A stretch of 64,000 nucleotides of DNA from Planococcus citri (Eukaryota > Arthropoda > Insecta > Hemiptera > Pseudococcidae). Below, one piece after another: positions 32,230 through 44,502 of this stretch. The translations under genes and the position numbers were made by a program. The notes under the pieces are model-generated. The model ran no database searches, was not told the DNA's origin, and saw only the letters and a program-made list of their open reading frames with translations. How positions within the stretch are numbered: the stretch's first letter is position 1; every line of letters starts with the position of its first letter. The stretch spans positions 19,551,230 to 19,615,229 of the forward strand of contig NC_088677.1 in assembly GCF_950023065.1 (NCBI RefSeq), in the 5' to 3' direction.

Positions 32230-33313
32230 GTCCAAGAGCTATACCACTGCGATTGGGCCGAAATAACTGAAAGCTGGGGATGGTCTCAAAAGTTAGTATA
32301 CATACCCCTATTTTGAAAGCACTTGGTCTGCCGATCCGCAGCTGCTGCTTTAAAGCTCAGTGAAAGCTCGAAAGTTCAAAATTTTTCTGAACTTTCACCT
32401 GAGAAAACTGATGGCTGAAATTGGTGCCTAATTATGGCATTTTTCGCGCTGAATCCGAATACATCGGTCTGCCGACCCATAAGTGCCGCCAAACCCCCGC
32501 CAGACTGGGTCAAAAGGGGAGCAAATTTGGCAAATTTCATGTTTTTGGGCTAAATTCTCATAAAAAGCTACAAAATCGGGTTAAAAATTATTTGCAAGCA
32601 GCTTAACGGAATGCTCTATGGCTAAGATGATTTTTAGGCACCGAAATTTTTCAAAATTTTCATTTTTTGGGGGGTGGGGCGTGAGGGGAGTATTAATGAA
32701 TTCAGCAAATATGGCCTTGTGATATATCAAAATATATGTTTTTTGGGTCGTAGAATTCAATTATGGCAATATTTTTCACATTGGAGGAAAATACGGTCAA
32801 AAAACATATATTTTGATGCATCACAAGGCCATATTTGCTGAATTCATTAATACTCCCCTCACGCCCCACCCCCCAAAAAATGAAAATTTTGAAAAATTTC
32901 GGTGCCTAAAAATCATCTTAGCCATAGAGCATTCCGTTAAGCTGCTTGCAAATAATTTTTAACCCGATTTTGTAGCTTTTTATGAGAATTTAGCCCAAAA
33001 ACATGAAATTTGCCAAATTTGCTCCCCTTTTGACCCAGTCTGGCGGGGGTTTGGCGGCACTTATGGGTCGGCAGACCGATATATTCGGATTCAGCGCGAA
33101 AAATGCCATAATTAGGCACCAATTTTAGCCATCAATTTTCTCAGGTGAAAGTTCAGAAAAATTTTGAACTTTCGAGCTTTCACTGAGCTTTAAAGCAGCA
33201 GCTGCGGATCGGCAGACCAAGTGCTTTCAAAATAGGGGTATGTATACTAACTTTTGAGACCATCCCCAGCTTTCAGTTATTTCGGCCCAATCGCAGTGGT
33301 ATAGCTCTTGGAC
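32230..33313. mobile_element. 1.08-kb TA-flanked perfect-palindrome element
   Basis: Inverted ends GTCCAAGAGCTATACC and GGTATAGCTCTTGGAC, each followed outside by TA. The arms are almost identical for about 530 bp; the axis is near 32.77 kb. Open frames at 32421-32606 and 32937-33122 encode the same peptide on opposite strands because they are the two arms. Non-coding. Confidence 0.85.
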
Positions 33314-33322
33314 TATTTCATT

Positions 33323-36300
33323 TGAGGAGCTGAGAATCAAAACTCACATTTGCCACCATAAACAATTTTGAGAAAAACGCGAAAAACTGAGTTAGTAGTG
33401 TTGCCAGTTGAAAAAACTTATAATACCAAAATGAATCATTAGATAGCGCTACTAGAACACGATTCCCTGTGTTGACTGATTTTCACCTAGCTCCCTTCTG
33501 CTTTAATATCCAGACAAAGAATGGCAAATGTGAGTTTTGACTCCAAGATTTGCAATCAAATTTTTTTTCACTGTTTTAATTACGACGATAGGGAAAAGTT
33601 TGATAACAAGCTGAATTTTGGTACACGGGGGTTTTTTGATACGCTGAACACGAATTTGGGGTGTCCAGGTGAATCCGGTGTACGCTTCCCCCTTTTTTGT
33701 GGACCTTAAGCCCCCAAATTTGTTTTTTTGCGTTTAAGTCCGAAAATATGCAATTTTATGCAAGATTTATGTTTTTTGGGTCGCAGAATACGAATTTGAC
33801 AATATTTTTTTTGTAGAAGTGGGGGATGAGGGGGTTAGGGGGGCGAGAAATTCAAAATTCGACTATAATGATGTGTGATATGTCGAAATGTATGTTTTTG
33901 AGGGTGTAGATCACGGATTTGACAATATTTTTTTTCGTAGGGGTCAATGGTGGGGGCTCACAGTGGGCTGTGAGCACCCTCAAAACGCCTGAAATTCAAA
34001 AACTTACAATGAATCCTAAAAAAATGGTACAGTGATACCTTCCCTTATGTTTTTGGGGTCGCAGAATACGAATTTGACAATATTTTTTTTGTAGGGGTGG
34101 GGGATGCGGGGGTGAGGGGGGTGGAAACTTCAAAATTTGACAATATTGATGTGTGATATGTCGAAATGTATGTTTTTGAGGGTGTAGATCACGAATCTGA
34201 CAATATTTTTTTCGTAGGGGTGAATGGTGGGGGGTGATGGGGGTAAAAACGGTGAAAATTCAAAATTCGACTATAATGATGTGTGATATGTCGAAATGTA
34301 TGTTTTCGAGGTTGTAGATCACGAATTTTTCAATATTTTTTTCGTAGGGGGGAATAGTGGGGGATGAAGGGGGTGAAAAATTCAAAATTTGACAATAATG
34401 AAGTGTGATATGTCTAAATGTATGTTTTTGAGGGTGTAGATCACGAATCTGACAATATTTTTTTCGTATGGGCGAATGGTGTGGGGTGAAGGGGGTACAA
34501 ACGGTAAAAAATTCAAAATTTAACTACAATGATGTGTGATATGTCAAAATGTACGTTTTCTAAGGTGTAGAAGAGGTGAAGGGTGGGGGATGAAGAATTT
34601 TCTGTTGGGAAGCCGTTAAAGTCCCAGTAAGAGAAAATTTGTAACATTTTAACGAAATTCACCAAGATTTTTCACTATAATCGACTGTGGAGGTCGCCGG
34701 AGCACTTTGGAGCAAAAATGGCAATTAACATCTTGAAATACACTATCTTAAGTATTACCAGCCACTGGAATTTCCCGTGCATCTACGTGCAAAAATTTTT
34801 TCTATTCCAATTTATGCAACAGAGTGGGCAAAAAACGGTATTTTAACATAAATTATGCCTCTATAATTACTTTATAAAAACTAAAATTGAGTAAATTGAT
34901 GAAAAGTACTTACTTTCAGTTGAATTATTCATACTTGGTACATTTCGACATATCACACATCATTATAGTCAAATTTTGAATTTTTCACCGTTTTTACCCC
35001 CTTCACTCTCCACCATTCACCCCTACGAAAAAAATATTGTCAGAATCGTGATCTACACCCTCAAAAACATACATTTCGACATATCACACATCAATATTGT
35101 CAAATTTTGAAGTTTCCACCCCCCTCACCCCCTCATCCCCCACCCCTACAAAAAAATATTGTCAAATTCGTATTCTGCGACCCCAAAAACATAAGGGAGG
35201 ATATCACTGTACCATTGTTTTAGGATTCATTGTAAGTTTTTGAATTTCAGGCGTTTTGAGGGTGCTCACAGCCCACTGTGGGGCTGAGGGGTGAAAATGG
35301 TTAAAAATTCAAAATTTGACTATAATGATGTGTGACATGTCGAATTGTATGTTTTCGTGGTTGTAGATCACGAATTTGACAATATTTTTTTCGTAAGGGT
35401 TGATGGTGGGGGATGAAGGTGGTGAAAAATTCAAAATTTGACCATAATGATGTGTGATATGTCGAAATGTATGTTTTTGAGGGTGTAGATCACGAATTTG
35501 ACAATATTTTTTTCGTAGGGGTGAATTGTGGGGGATGAAGGGGGTGAAAACGGTGAAAAATTCAAAATTTTACCATAATGATGTGTGATATGTCAAAATG
35601 TATGTTTTTGAAGGTGTAGAAAAGGTGAAGGGTGGGGGATGGAGAATTTTCTATTGGAGAGCCGTCAAAGTCCCTGGAAGAAAAAATTTGTAACATTTAA
35701 ACAAAATTCACAATGATTTTTCACTATAATTGACTGTTGTCGTCGCCGGGGCATTCGGGGGCAAAAATGGCAAATCACATCTTGAAATACACTATCTGAA
35801 GTACTAGCCCCTGGGATTTCCCGTGCATCTACGTGCAAAAATTTGTTCTATTCCTATTTATGTAGCAGAATAGGCAAAACACGGAGTTTTAACGTAAATT
35901 AAACCTCTATAATGACTTTATAACAAACTAAAATCGAGTAAATTGATGAAAATTACTCACTTTCAGTTGAATTATTCATACTTGGTACATTTCGACATAT
36001 TACACATCATTATAGTCAAATTTTTAATAGTTCACCGTTTTCACCCCCTTCATCCCCCACAATTCACCCCTACGAAAAAAATATTGTCAAATTCGTGATC
36101 TACACACTCAAAAACATACATTTCGACATATCACACATCATTATGGTAAATTTTGACTTTTTCACCCCCTGCATCCCCCACCATCAACCCTTACGAAAAA
36201 AATATTGTCAAATTCGTGATCTACAACCACGAAAACATACATTTCGACATGTCTAACATCATTATAGTCAAATTTTGAATTTTTAACCATTTTCACCCCT

Positions 36301-37260
36301 CAGCCCCCACCATTGACCCCTACAAAAAAAAATATTGTCAAATTCGTGATCTACACCCTCAAAAACATACATTTCGACATATCACACATCATTATGGTCA
36401 AATTTTGAATTTTTCACCCCCTGCATCCCCCACCATCAACCCTTACGAAAAAAATATTGTCAAATTCGTGATCTACAACCACGAAAACATACATTTCGAC
36501 ATGTCACACATCATTATAGTCAAATTTTGAATTTGTAACCATTTTCACCCCTCAGCCCCCACCATTGACCCCTACAAAAAAAATATTGTCAAATTCGTGA
36601 TCTACAACCACGAAAACATACATTTCGACATGTCACACATCATTATAGTCAAATTTTGAATTTTTAACCATTTTCACCCCTCAGCCCCCACCATTGACCC
36701 CTACGAAAAAAAATATTGTCAAATTCGTGATCTACACCCTCAAAAACATACATTTCGACATATCACACATCATTATAGTCGAATTTTGAATTTCTCGCCC
36801 CCCTAACCCCCTCATCCCCCACCCCTACAAAAAAAATATTGTCAAATTCGTATTCTGCGACCCAAAAAACATAAATCTTGCATAAAATTGCATATTTTCG
36901 GACTTAAACGCAAAAAAACAAATTTGGAGGCTTAAGGTCCACAAAAAAGGGGGAAGCGTACACCGGATTCACCTGGACACCCCAAATTCGTGTTCAGCGT
37001 ATCAAAAAACCCCCGTGTACCAAAATTCAGCTTGTTATCAAACTTTTCCCTATGGAATTTTGCAAACAAAATGTGAGTATTGGCAAATGTGAGTTTTGAT
37101 TCTAACCCTTGGTTTTGAAGGTGAATTTCACACCAAAATGACTTTGATCCAAAAAAACCGAATATGTCACATTATAGAGTGTAAAACGGTATATCCAAAT
37201 CTGCCATAAAACGGTATTTTTTTTTTTTGGCAAATGTGAGTTTTGATTCTCAGCTCCTCA
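33323..37260. mobile_element. 3.9-kb composite palindrome with internal satellite units
   Basis: Outer ends TGAGGAGCTGAGAATC and GATTCTCAGCTCCTCA are inverted. Further in, a second inverted pair (CAAGCTGAATTTTGGTACAC at about 33610 and its complement at about 37015) brackets 3 kb of diverged units about 120 bp long, with CATTTCGACATATCACACAT, AATATTGTCAAATTCGTG and poly-C/poly-G segments. Units left of about 34.6 kb are inverted relative to those on the right. It directly follows the palindrome ending at 33313. Non-coding. Confidence 0.75.
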
Positions 37261-37422
37261 TTTGTATGTTGGAGAAAATGCCTTGACTTATTAGAGAATA
37301 GAGAGTATTCGTTTTTTGTTTAAATGAGTGATATGCTTTCATCAGTGAACTCTAATGCGAGTTCTTATGTAATGATTTATCGCTTCTCACCGATTTCGTG
37401 ATTCTATTTTTCATCGGTATAG

Positions 37423-37530
37423 AAGATAGAGCGAGAGGATTTTTTCGAAGGGGATGAAATTGCAGCTAATGCTAATGGTGTGATGGAAGATGGAACCCTA
37501 AAAAATTTATTTTTTTTGTATTCATCATGA
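37423..37530 (+). CDS. Seipin: Candidate alternative last exon of seipin
   Basis: A splice acceptor (TTTTTCATCGGTATAG) is followed by a 35-codon phase-0 frame: KIEREDFFEGDEIAANANGV, then MEDGTLKNLFFLYSS and stop. Seipin's sixth exon contains a consensus donor GTAAGT at 31982, right after codons for DSSG and also in phase 0, so exon 31971-31981 could join here. This gives a 337-aa isoform with an acidic tail in place of the tail ending at 32056. The 5.4-kb intron would then contain both palindromes between 32230 and 37260. The acidic, non-repetitive composition favours real coding, but I have no transcript support. Confidence 0.5.
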   Translation, partial: KIEREDFFEGDEIAANANGVMEDGTLKNLFFLYSS

Positions 37531-38629
37531 TTCATCGCTTCATTATTTTTAATTCAATATTTATATATTTTTACACTTCAGTTTTATTCATTTTTATTTA
37601 TTTATTTTTTTTACAGACCTGTGTAATTAAAAAACCATTCGACTTCATGTTTTTTTCATCAACGGGGATTTGTATGATTTTATGTGGTCAGCGTTTCAAA
37701 CGCGGTATTTCTTCGTTCTACTAAAAATCAACAATACTTTTACGCTGAATGCCAGCCGTGTTGATAAACTTTAAGATGTATTATTTTTATCATCCTCGAA
37801 GGGTACGGGTTGGTTTTTAAAAAAGGGGGAGGGGGGTGCACTTATTTAAAAAAATCAATGGATTTTCATGTGTGAACGTAAAGCGTAAGCTTATTTTTCT
37901 CGACTTTTATTTGGTGGAATTTGGAGATTAAAGGAGGCAGTCGACTCACATTTCTGGTTGGGTACTTATGTTTCTATGTTGAATTTAAGTTTGAATTGAG
38001 AGCTATATTTTTACGAATGTTATCTTAGTAGATCTAAGATGTACTTATACATATCATTGATCATAGGGAAAGTCCCACTTGGGAATTTCACACATACACT
38101 GTTCAAAAATCGAAACTTCCTAATCTTTTTCCATCATCAAACAAAAAATTCTCATTTTATTTCAACAAAGTTTAAAATAATTCAAAAAATTATCTCCTCC
38201 AATATAATGACCACAACAATCTTTGATAATATCACAGTTTTGGTTTAAAGCTGAGTAAGTGGTCTTCAGTGGAAACCAAACGACTCATTTGAACATTCAC
38301 TTTTCTTCTCTTTCAATAATTTTTCAAATAACGAGTAGAAAAGAGGAAATTATTTGAGCTCTCTATATTATCTCTTGATGGGTTGATGCCCCTAAAGTTT
38401 CAATTCTCAACTGCCCCTTACACTGTAAGATGTACTTAATACTTATACATATTTAGATAACTTCTTTCATACTTCCTATAGATAGGAAGATTTATGGTTA
38501 CTAATTGCCTCCATGCGATACTTACTTATCGTTCATTTTTTCTTCACTAGATTTGGAGAAAGGGTAGAATGAAAATTGTGCAAATACAAATACTTGTCCC
38601 TGTTTAACACATCAACTCCGATTCAGCTG
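37531..38629. other. No gene seen
   Basis: AT-rich DNA, possibly the 3' untranslated region of the longer seipin form followed by intergenic sequence. No clear exon or repeat. Confidence 0.35.
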
Positions 38630-39290
38630 ATATTTGGCTCATTGAGAGAGCATGACATTCATACCTCAGAACCAAATTTTGAACCGCTAAAGTTAATTTT
38701 CAGAGTTTTGGCGAATTTTTAAAAATAGTTGAAATAATCTATTGATACTTGATATTCAGATGAAAATAAAATGATTGGTGTTTATACATAAGTCGATTCC
38801 TCGAATTGATTGCTACCATTTTCGAACCGATTTAGAGCCTCCAGCATAAATTGAATTGTCGCTGTCGATTTTGAATTGATCCAGAAGGCGTTGTATCGAT
38901 TATCTTCGACAACTGAAAATTCAAGTATTTATGAAGTTCGACATTTCAAATCTGTCATACATGATTGAATTTTCAGTTGTCGAAGTTGATTGCAACGTTT
39001 CTTTGAGCAATTCAAAATTATTGGAGAGAAGTCAACTTTCACTGAAAGCTCCAAATAAACCCAAAAATGGTGACAATCGATTAGAGTGAGGGGGGCGACT
39101 TCAGTGTATAATTCAATTTTTTGATTTTCTTCTCCATTACTCTTTTTTCTTAAAAAAATTTGAATGAATTCATCAACTAATTCTCCATTTCTGCTTTTTT
39201 CAAAAATTCGCCAAGAATCTAATAATCAACTTTGGTGGCTCAAAATTAAAATCTAAGATATGAGCAACATGTTCTCTCATGAGCCGAATT
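38630..39290. repeat. Old, diverged foldback
   Basis: TTTGGCTCATTGAGAGAGCATG near the left end returns inverted as CATGTTCTCTCATGAGCCGAA near the right. TTTTGGCGAATTTTT and AAAAATTCGCC are a second inner pair. Arms are clearly diverged and it carries an AGCCTCCAGC unit as in the other foldbacks. Confidence 0.55.
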
Positions 39291-40640
39291 TCAACTCTAG
39301 CAAAGTTGTCAAGTTTTAAAAATTTTCTTGTGAGCAATTAAGCAATTTATTTTGGGATTTATATTGAATTGTGATTTTTAAATATTTCACTTATGAAATA
39401 GATACCAGTTACCTACCCAGTTATTTATAATTTTCACTTTGTTGCACCATGAAGGCATGAACTGGCATTCCTCTATACTTATTTTTAGAACACTTACCTA
39501 TTTTTCTTTTGTTTTGTATTGTTGAATTAAATGTTATCGTTTTTTTCTCAGTGTGTGATTATAACACTTAAGCTATCTGGAGAATTCACAAAAAAATGCC
39601 TTAAGATTCATCGGTCATTAAAAATACATCAGAGTGTATTTCATCGAGATTGTTGAAATTCGTCTTTTTTTACCTTTGTTGGTTGCAAAAAGGGGAGACT
39701 TTTTTCAAACCATTCATTGGGCTAACCCTTCCTTTGATTTTCCATTATGTAAGATATTTTTGAAAAAATATCATTTGAGGAAAATTTTTATTGGAATCTG
39801 ATTCATTGCGGAAGCAATACCTAATCGTGTGCATCATTGTACAAAAATTACTTACTATGTTATTTCATAAACGCTTCCGATATAAAAATGTAAATTATCG
39901 AGCGTGAATCAGTAATTTTTAGCTGGTCAAATTACCTTCTATTCAAAGACTGATGCAAAGGGACGAGAAAATACACAATTGTTTTCCACGCGACGGAATC
40001 CGTTTGTATCGTCGAGAGATATTCGAACAAACGGTTTAACCCTTAAAGACCCAGGCTAATCCTGAGATGTTGTGTGAAAATGCTTTCAATTTCCTGAATT
40101 AGATCATCACAAGCATCACTTTAACCCACAGTTTGCCCCCCAGCCCCTTAAAGCCGTCTCGTAAAAGCCGTACCGATTTATTTAATTTTCCTTGAAAACC
40201 GAGAAAGCAAAAACCCCAATGAGGTCAATCATGGAACTGAATGATATAGTATCATTAGGTGTACTGAATGAGTGAAAGCATATCCCCAAAGAACACCCCA
40301 CCCCTTTTTGGGGGGCAAATTTTCAAAAAAGTTGGGATAAAAAAATTGGACCCATGCTCCATTTTTGGATAAACATATTGATGGTAGACCCTTCACAAAA
40401 TGAAATCATGAAAGGTGTGAAAATGGTGGACCAGAGCGATTTTTTAAAAATTTGATATGCTTGTCTCAATAAAACCCGAAAAAACAGAGCATGAATACGC
40501 AGAGTACATAATATGGGAAATATTATCAAGTAGGCTTGAAATGTCAGAAACAAGAATTGAAAGGAACACAGATGCTTTTAACAGCACATAAGTTCAGATA
40601 ATCTACAATCCACCCATCAAATCTGTTTATCACTCCGTGG
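39291..40640. other. No gene seen
   Basis: AT-rich sequence without splice-supported open frames, repeats or RNA genes that I can recognise. Confidence 0.3.
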
Positions 40641-41253
40641 ATATTCTTTCTCGATATTTGTCACCAAATAGTTACATCCTACAAAGGTTAGCAGTACGAT
40701 TGTTTTTCTGCAGAAATATCGAAATAGATTTATCAACCACTTTGAAAAGCTTTACACAGTCAAATCGCAGCACTCCCTGGCATTTCATAATGTTCAAGCA
40801 TTCATGAAGAAGTCACTACCCTTCCCGATCATAGATAATGTAGTTCTACATCATGAAAATTGCACGAGCAGAAGTCGTCGCTTACAATCATGAGATTGTG
40901 TCTAGCTTATGACTACAGGATTCAGGGGATTTGAGATTCAGTAAAAAGCTTTCAACTGTTGTTCAACCACAACTCTGAACTTTTGAATGTTTTGAGAAAT
41001 TCCTGCTGAAGTTGATATTCTTTCTCGATATTTGTCAACAAATAGTTACATCCCGCAAAAGGTTAGTGGTACAATTGTTTTTCTGCAGAAGTATCGAAAT
41101 AGGCTTATCTACCACTTTGAAAAGCTTTACCCTGTCAAATTGCAGCTGTCTCTGGCATTTCATAATGTTGAAGCATTCATGAAGAAGTCACTATCCCTCC
41201 CCGATCATTGATAGTGAAGTTGTACATCTTGAAAATTGCTTGAGCAGAATTCG
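40641..41253. repeat. Direct repeat pair of about 240 bp
   Basis: The stretch 40641-40885 (starting ATATTCTTTCTCGATATTTG) recurs at about 41025-41253 in the same orientation with scattered substitutions, separated by about 140 bp. Probably a local duplication or part of an older element. Confidence 0.8.
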
Positions 41254-41404
41254 TTGTTTCCAATCATAATATTTCAAGTAATTATTGGGCTTAAACATGT
41301 ACAAGAGAGAAGACTCTTGAAATTGATTTTTTCCGGTTGCACATACGAGATCCTAGAAAATAATGCGGTAGACTTTCCGATTTCCAAAAATCTGCAGTCG
41401 TGAT

Positions 41405-41795
41405 TGCGCTCATTTTTTCAATATTTCTTCATTATTTCAATTTTGAAATCGATCTGGAGGCGAAACAAAGCGTTTTACGAGAAAAATACATAGAGCAAAG
41501 TTGTAGAGAATTAAATTTCCAAATAGGTACCTTTAAGAGGTTTATTTTTCTCCAAAATGCATAGTTTTTCCGTTTTTTCTCAAGAAACAAAAACCTCATG
41601 ATGATTATCATAAAATTTCTGTTTTTTGAGAATAACGGAAAAACTATGCATTTTGGAGAAAAATAAACCTGTTGTAGGCTTTTGGAAATTTAATTCTCTA
41701 CAACTTTCCTTATGCATTTTTCTCGTAGAACGCTTTGTTTTGCCTCCAGATCGATTTAAAAGTTGGAATAATGAAAAAATCAAAAAAATGAGCAC
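41405..41795. repeat. Foldback of about 390 bp
   Basis: AAATCGATCTGGAGGC with AACAAAGCG on the left is mirrored on the right by CGCTTTGTTTTGCCTCCAG with ATCGATTT. The arms meet near 41.6 kb around AAACTATGCATTTTGGAG-type sequence. The open frame on the right arm is not supported as coding. Confidence 0.75.
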
Positions 41796-42036
41796 ACTTC
41801 TGACTGGGTTACCCTGTATATGGAGCTATGCAAATCATAGGCACTTCTGGGTGGTTTTAAATGATTTTTGAATGTCTTGAGTACCAAAAATCCGTCAAAA
41901 AGTGAAAAATAATTCTTTAGGTCCGAACGTCGATTTTGTCTGGTCACATCACGTATGATTCTATTTGATATAGGCACCTAGGTACTGATCTGATTTTTCG
42001 TCATTGATGAAATGAACATTAGTCAATAAAAATATT

Positions 42037-42277
42037 TTAATCCGAGTTGAACATCAAAATTTCCACAATAATTAATCCGATGATAATTATGAACAAAACT
42101 AAAACAACGTATTCCGCATTAAACCCAGTTTTAGATTTTTTTGGGTTTTCCATACGTGGCACAAATACTTTGAAAATTCTAAAATTATCCTTATGATCGT
42201 TTACTTTATTAGAGACGTAATCGTAAAATCTTGTGCTGGCGATCCACAAATACCCATTACTATCTATATCCAAACTA
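42037..42277 (-). CDS. Last exon of a Yellow/MRJP-family protein with a membrane tail
   Basis: On the minus strand an acceptor (ATTGGATTAG) precedes an open frame reading SLDIDSNGYLWIASTRFYD, then KDNFRIFKV, then a spacer with a hydrophobic run (about 16 residues, VVLVLFIIIIGLIIVE), ending FNSD and stop at 42039-42037. D-S-N-G-Y-L-W followed by a short region and N-F-R-I is the hallmark of the last blade of Yellow/major royal jelly proteins, six-bladed propellers mostly secreted and linked to cuticle pigmentation or other roles. A C-terminal membrane helix is unusual for the family. I find no other exons of this gene: the upstream side (higher coordinates) is filled by repeats. It may be an orphan exon or the end of a gene reaching far upstream. 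Confidence 0.7.
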
Positions 42278-42510
42278 CTAATCCAATGACATAACAATTT
42301 ACTTTGTACAACAATATGCGGAGTATGAACGACATCAATTGTAATGTAAGAATTCGATTTTTCAGATTACAGCTTTTTCTAAATTTCATTAATGGTGTCT
42401 TAAAATTCTAATCGCAAAGAAGCAAAGTGAAGTGGCCGGAGCGAAGCGAGGGCAAAAGTTTTTCAAATTTTATAGTCTTTAGAAGTAAAACAGCAATAAT
42501 TTTAAAATAA

Positions 42511-42581
42511 ATGAATTCCCCGTCCCAAAAAAAAAACCCCTAACACAAGTTTCAGCTCGATTGGCGACAAAAAGTTTTTTT
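42511..42581. repeat. Interrupted copy of the 44.5-45.2 kb repeat
   Basis: ACACAAGTTTCAGCTCGATT and GGCGACAAAAAGTTTTTTT match 44872-44917. The foldback at 42582 interrupts the unit, which continues at 44503 with GCCCAAAAAAA. Confidence 0.75.
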
Positions 42582-44494
42582 GGGGTACATTTCCCCGTAC
42601 CCCCCCATTTTGGGAGGGGCGGTAAAAAGCACCTAGAAGGATAGTGCTAGGTTAGTGCTGGTTAGTGCACGTATCGCCGACGTTGGTGCACGCCCCCTTC
42701 ACCCCCATTTTTTTAAAAATATGTGGGGGGTACAGGGAAACGTGGTACCCCCAATTCGCGGAAGGGGGTTAAAAACCACCTAGAAGGATAGTGCCAGGTT
42801 AGTGCTGGTTAGTGCATGCACGCATTCCCGACGTTAGTGCACGCCCCCTTCAACCCAATTTTTTAAAAAATTGGTGGGGGGGTACAGGGAAATGCTGACC
42901 CCCCCCATTCATGGAAGGAGGTTAAAAACCACCTAGAAGGATAGTGCTAGGTTAGTGCTGGATAGTGCACGCATCCCCAACGTTAGTGCACACTTTCTTC
43001 ATCCCCTTTTTTGGCTTTTTTAAAAAAATTTGTGGGGGGTACGGAGAAATGATTTACAAAAAAAGGGGAAGAACGTTGTTGAAAGGGTTAAAACCCACAT
43101 AGTTCGATTCAGTTTCGTTAGTGCTGGTTAGTGCACACACTTATACAATTATTCCTCCTCCCCCTCCCTCAATATTAATTAAATGGATAATTTTACACCC
43201 TATACTCCAGTAAAATGAGCATCGAATAGGGAAAATCAAAGTGGCAAGCTGATTTTCGGTATATTGGTCCATTTTGATGTCCTGAAAACGAATCTGAGGA
43301 GTCCCCCTCTGTACCGAGTGAGCTCCCCCCCCCCAATCGGGTGTTTGGCCAAAATCTTGAATAGTACATAATTGAATCTAGCGCAAAAATGGTTTTACAA
43401 AATGTTCTTCTGCTTGTACGTCAAATTTTCCATCACATGAGCCATTGATCAATTTTCCAGTCCCAAGGGGGGTGGACTTACGGCGCTTCGAACATAGGGG
43501 GATTTGGGATAGCTTCATAACGTTGAAAGTTAATATTGATCGTAATATTTTTAATCATTCAAAAACGGCATGATGGTGATTCACTTTGTTTTTTTGAGGT
43601 ACAGAGTGGACTACCAGGCTTGGGACTGGAAAATTGATCAATGGCTCATGTGGTGGGAAATTTGACGTACAAGTAGAAGAACATTTTGTAAAACCATTTT
43701 TGCGCTAGATTCAATTATGTACTATTCAAGATTTTGGCCAAACACCCGATTGGGGGGGGGGAGCTCACTCGGTACAGAGGGGGACTCCTCAGATTCGTTT
43801 TCAGGACATCAAAATGGACCAATATACCGAAAATCAGCTTGCCACTTTGATTTTCCCTATTCGATGCTCATTTTACTGGACTATAGGGTGTAAAATTATT
43901 CATTTAATTAATATTGAGGGAGGGGGAGGAGGAATAATTGTATAAGTGTGTGCACTAACCAGCACTAACGAAACTGAATCGAACTATGTGGGTTTTAACC
44001 CTTTCAACAACGTTCTTCCCCTTTTTTTGTAAATCATTTCTCCGTACCCCCCACAAATTTTTTTAAAAATGAGGGTGAAGGGGTGAAGAAAGTGTGCACT
44101 AACGTTGGGGATGCGTGCACTAGCCAGCACTATCCTTCTAGGTGGTTTTTAACCTCCTTCCATGAATGGGGGGGGGGTACAGCATTTCCCTGTACCCCCC
44201 CACCAATTTTTTAAAAAATTGGGTTGAAGGGGGCGTGCACTAACGTCGGGAATGCGTGCACTAACCAGCACTAACCTAGCACTATCCTTCTAGGTGGTTT
44301 TTAACCCCCTTCCGCGAATGGGGGGTACCACGTTTCCCTGTACCCCCCACATATTTTTTAAAAAATGGGGATGAAGGGGGCGTGCACCAACGTCGGCGAT
44401 ACGTGCACTAACCAGCACTAACCTAGCACTATCCTTCTAGGTGCTTTTTACCACCCCTCCCAAAATGGGGGGGGGGGTACGGGGAAATGTACCC
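42582..44494. mobile_element. 1.9-kb foldback element with a documented empty site
   Basis: Ends GGGGTACATTTCCCC and GGGGAAATGTACCC are inverted, with GTTTTTTT on both sides (42574-42581 and 44495-44502). The tandem copy of the host sequence at about 44910-44925 shows AAAAGTTTTTTTGCCCAAAA uninterrupted, which is the empty site. The arms of about 950 bp carry four diverged units with GGTTAGTGCTGGTTAGTGCA and CACCTAGAAGGATAGTGC. Non-coding. Confidence 0.88.
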
Positions 44495-44502
44495 GTTTTT
44501 TT

